Of a DNA stretch of 64,000 bases, positions 61,761-64,000 are shown piece after piece. The notes below the pieces were generated by a model. The model worked only from the letters and a program-made list of their open reading frames with translations. It did not search any database and was not told the DNA's origin. The DNA is from Crocodylus rhombifer (taxonomy: Eukaryota; Chordata; Crocodylia; Crocodylidae). The stretch is from assembly GCA_038503035.1 (NCBI GenBank), contig JAVSML010024698.1, forward strand, positions 318,818 to 382,817, written 5' to 3'. Made by a program: the position numbers and the translations under genes. Positions within the stretch are counted from its first letter, which is position 1. Each line of letters opens with the position of its first letter.

Positions 61761-62796
61761 GAACTGAACCTTGGCAAGCAAAAACAGACAGCAGGGTGGC
61801 AAGTGCTCAACATGCACAGGAAGAAAAAGTGAAATGAACTTGAATATTTACTTGATGTTCAGATTTGAGCACTGGGCTGACCCACAGAGACTTCCAATGG
61901 AAAGCAGAGACGCTTGGGGCAGAATCCTATCTCACTTCAAATGCCCAAATGGCAGTTGTCCAGATGCATCATGACAATTTTTGACACTTATGGATAGTTT
62001 GCAAGTTTATTTTATGTTCAGTGGGGATATGCAAGCATCCACGTGGCTATTGAGCATGTGCAGTAGACTGCACTCTAGGTGGACAGGTATGCAGCTCTGT
62101 ACGCATGTACCCTGAGGGCCTTCGAAAACATTACATTTGTCATAGGCTATATATGTGTTTGTGCTACAAATCAATAACATGCTAGACTTTAAAGATAAAA
62201 GCAGCAAATCTATCACAGAAATGGGGAATCTGCCAAAAGATGCTGCTGGTTGAAACAGCAACTTCTTTGTGGCACAGAAAAAGCCCACAACAATTTTAAT
62301 GTTTGGCCAGTTATACAGAGCGTGACAAGTATGGCGGAAGGGGGTCAGTGAGCACTGTGCTCCGTGCTCAGCAGTCCTTGGGAACTCCTGGAGACAGAAG
62401 ATGCCACAGGGCACCCTGAGACATCAGCTCACCATGTTTCCCCAGATAAAGCCTGCTCCTGCACCACTTCCTTTTCCATTCAGGAAAGCAGGCCCTGAAT
62501 GTCTGGCATGGCACGGTGTGGAACGTTTCTGTTTCATGGCAAAATTCCATTGTTCCTTTCATGCAGTGAAAATAATGCCTGCCAGCACCCTGTGTGAATA
62601 TAAGCCACTGCTTTCTGGCCAGTCAGGAGAGGGAAATAAGGGCATCCAGGAGGAATAAAGCAAGTTAAAAACTGATCTGGAAGAGAAGGGCCAAGATAGA
62701 ATAAGATAGAAGGAGACTACCCAAGATAGGAGGAGACAGAAGGCCACAGCTAAGGTGGTTACAGCCCCCCAGGCCCATGAGATCAGAGAGAGAAAG
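61761..62796. other. unassigned sequence
   Basis: No repeat or gene identified. Open frames at 62007-62414 (minus) and 62401-62658 (plus) have no family likeness. 62690-62800 has GAGGAGAC/AGATAG-type purine repeats (CCAAGATAG and AGATAGGAGGAGAC). Confidence 0.4.
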
Positions 62797-62970
62797 GGCA
62801 TGTCTACACAAGCTGCCCACTGCACAGTTGTTACTGCACAGTCATGTAGTACTTACATAACTAAGTACTAAATGACTGCGCAGTAGCTGGCATTACAGAG
62901 CAGTACTGTCCCAGCACGGTTGCCTAATGATCGTGTCGTGGTTCGAGCCTGGACACAAGTAGACACAGCC
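62797..62970. mobile_element. 'family C' MITE with possible 11 bp flanking duplication
   Basis: Starts GGGCATGTCTACACAAGC and ends GACACAAGTAGACACAGCC. AGAGAGAGAAA occurs immediately outside both ends. The interior has CTGCACAGTTGTTACTGCACAGTCATGTAGTACTTAC mirrored by AAGTACTAAATGACTGCGCAGTAGCTGGC. Near 62938, GTGGTTCGAGCCTGG fits the RNA polymerase III box B consensus (GGTTCGANNCC), absent from the other copies. Non-coding. Confidence 0.65.
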
Positions 62971-63046
62971 AGAGAGAGAAAGAGAAACTAAGTGTTCATT
63001 TCTGTGACAGCTGTACAGAGGAAGACCTTGAGTTCTAGCTTGCACC

Positions 63047-63308
63047 TTTCTCTCAGTGCAGCAGAAAGGTCTGCACTGCTCTTAAACCATTTTATCCAAT
63101 GAACTTTAAATGCAAGATGCAGTGGCTCAGCTTCAAAACATGTGCTGGAGAGGAGACTAAGTAATGGCTGCTCTATGACCTGGTGGTTAGTGTGCTGTGT
63201 TTGGAAGTCTGAGAGACGTATTTTTGAACTCCCTGTAAATAAGTAGGACCTGGAAACTGGGTCACTTGTTTCCTGGATCAATGCCATAACCAAGCTATTG
63301 GGCTACAA
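63047..63308. mobile_element. 'family E' copy 2 with opposed tRNA-like halves
   Basis: Shares CTGCACTGCTCTTAAACCATTTTATCC and GATGCAGTGGCTCAGCTTCAAAACATGTGCTGGAGAGG with 58600-58725. From 63176, CTATGACCTGGTGGTTAGTGTGCTG with TTTTTGAACTCCC is a tRNA-like head. On the minus strand from 63306, GCCCAATAGCTTGGTTATGGC gives a second, opposed head. Confidence 0.55.
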
Positions 63309-63449
63309 CATGGGAGGACATTCTATCTGGGTTTTTTATGTGACATGCTTAGGTATGCAGGCGTACATATTGCAGCCTACTGTGCATGTCCAATAGGCTG
63401 TGGATGCTTACATCTCCTTAAAACTACTGCTATAACAAGCCTTGAGCAA

Positions 63450-64000
63450 TCTCCAGGTCTGAACATTCAGATTCACAGTGAAAGTCTGGAGAACATTGAA
63501 TATTTCCTGTACCTTGGAAACTGTCTGCTGCAGAAGGATGACATTGATGAAGAAATCTATCTGTGCCTCAGATGTGCAAGTGTAGTCTTTGGATGCCCAA
63601 GAAAAAAGTTCATGGCATCAGATCCAAAACCAAGCTTATGGTTTTCCAAGCAACAGTGATCCCCTCCTTACTGTATGGAACTAATACATAGACAATGTAC
63701 AGGAGACACTTCAAGTTACTGGAGAAGTATCATCAATGTCTGAAGAAGATCCTCTGAATCCAGTGAGAAAACAGATGCACCAACATTAGTGTCATGTAAA
63801 CACCATGAGCATTGTGGTGAGGATCATCTGATATCAAGTTCATTGGGCCAGTCACATCCTCCAGATATCTGATTTCAGACTCCCAAAGCAAATCTTATTC
63901 TCCCAGCTCAGACAAGGCATGTACTCAAGAAAAGAAAGCAGTTCAAGGATGTCCTCAAGGCGAACTTGAAAAAATGCAACATCAACATCAACTTATGGAA
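63450..64000 (+). mobile_element. second copy of the non-CR1 LINE, C-terminal region, cut by window edge
   Basis: Encodes SLENIEYFLYLGNCLLQKDDIDEEI (the '.l..v..f.YLGs.i..dg...eI' segment after the RT), then, with frameshifts, IPSLLYGTNT, a KYHQCLKKIL segment, and a WxGHxxx region around 63840. It matches 33040-33112 plus 34279-34770 once the LTR at 33113-34278 is removed, showing that the two pieces there belong together. Multiple stops. Continues beyond base 64000. Confidence 0.8.

Overview
The window looks like non-coding DNA from a sauropsid vertebrate, most likely a crocodilian, with turtle as the main alternative. The dominant repeats are CR1 LINEs in several age classes, there is an old amniote MIR SINE, no mammalian L1 or Alu is recognisable, and short inverted-repeat DNA transposons are abundant. 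I find no host protein-coding gene, no functional tRNA or rRNA, and no CRISPR or bacterial feature. Every coding-like stretch I can identify is a broken transposable-element gene, apart from two orphan fragments near the left edge. The window could be intergenic or lie inside a large intron.

Layout. 1-6.4 kb is mostly unassigned sequence with two possible retroelement protein scraps, a ~96 bp palindrome and a 475 bp inverted-terminal element. 6.4-8.5 kb is a decayed plus-strand CR1. 9.3-10.8 kb holds a dispersed repeat, a striking CpG-rich island and a CR1 3' tail. 12.4-20.9 kb carries small DNA transposons, a (CT)n(TA)n(GA)n cruciform-type microsatellite and AT-rich sequence that may include conserved non-coding DNA. 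21.5-23.1 kb is a large GC-rich fold-back hAT element. 23-30 kb mixes old CR1, MITEs and a second fold-back hAT. 30.3-35.1 kb is a nested block: one non-CR1 LINE interrupted by a minus-strand CR1 and by a putative solo LTR. 35.3-37.2 kb holds a well-formed solo LTR and another CR1. 38.3-43.7 kb is a dense cluster: a pogo/Tigger-like MITE, three hAT elements with 8 bp target duplications, and a CR1 flanked by a 56 bp duplication. 44-54 kb has a MIR, a degraded MYB/SANT-like ORF of transposon type, several fold-back elements and a short hAT. 54.6-58.3 kb has a CR1 whose two halves lie in opposite orientation, then another CR1. 59.1 kb is a 10-N assembly gap with the same 47 bp on both sides. 60-64 kb has more fold-backs, a candidate conserved non-coding element at ~61.54-61.76 kb and a second copy of the non-CR1 LINE running off the right edge.

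The most distinctive theme is a family of palindromic (fold-back) non-autonomous hAT elements with TAGGGCTGTG-type ends. Four copies occur here. Each has an 8 bp target duplication, exact in one copy and 6 of 8 in three, and one copy's empty site can be read from a homologous repeat elsewhere in the window. A second theme is a set of palindromic elements built from two opposed tRNA-like halves. All identifications were made by eye; boundaries without a stated target duplication are accurate to a few tens of bases at best.
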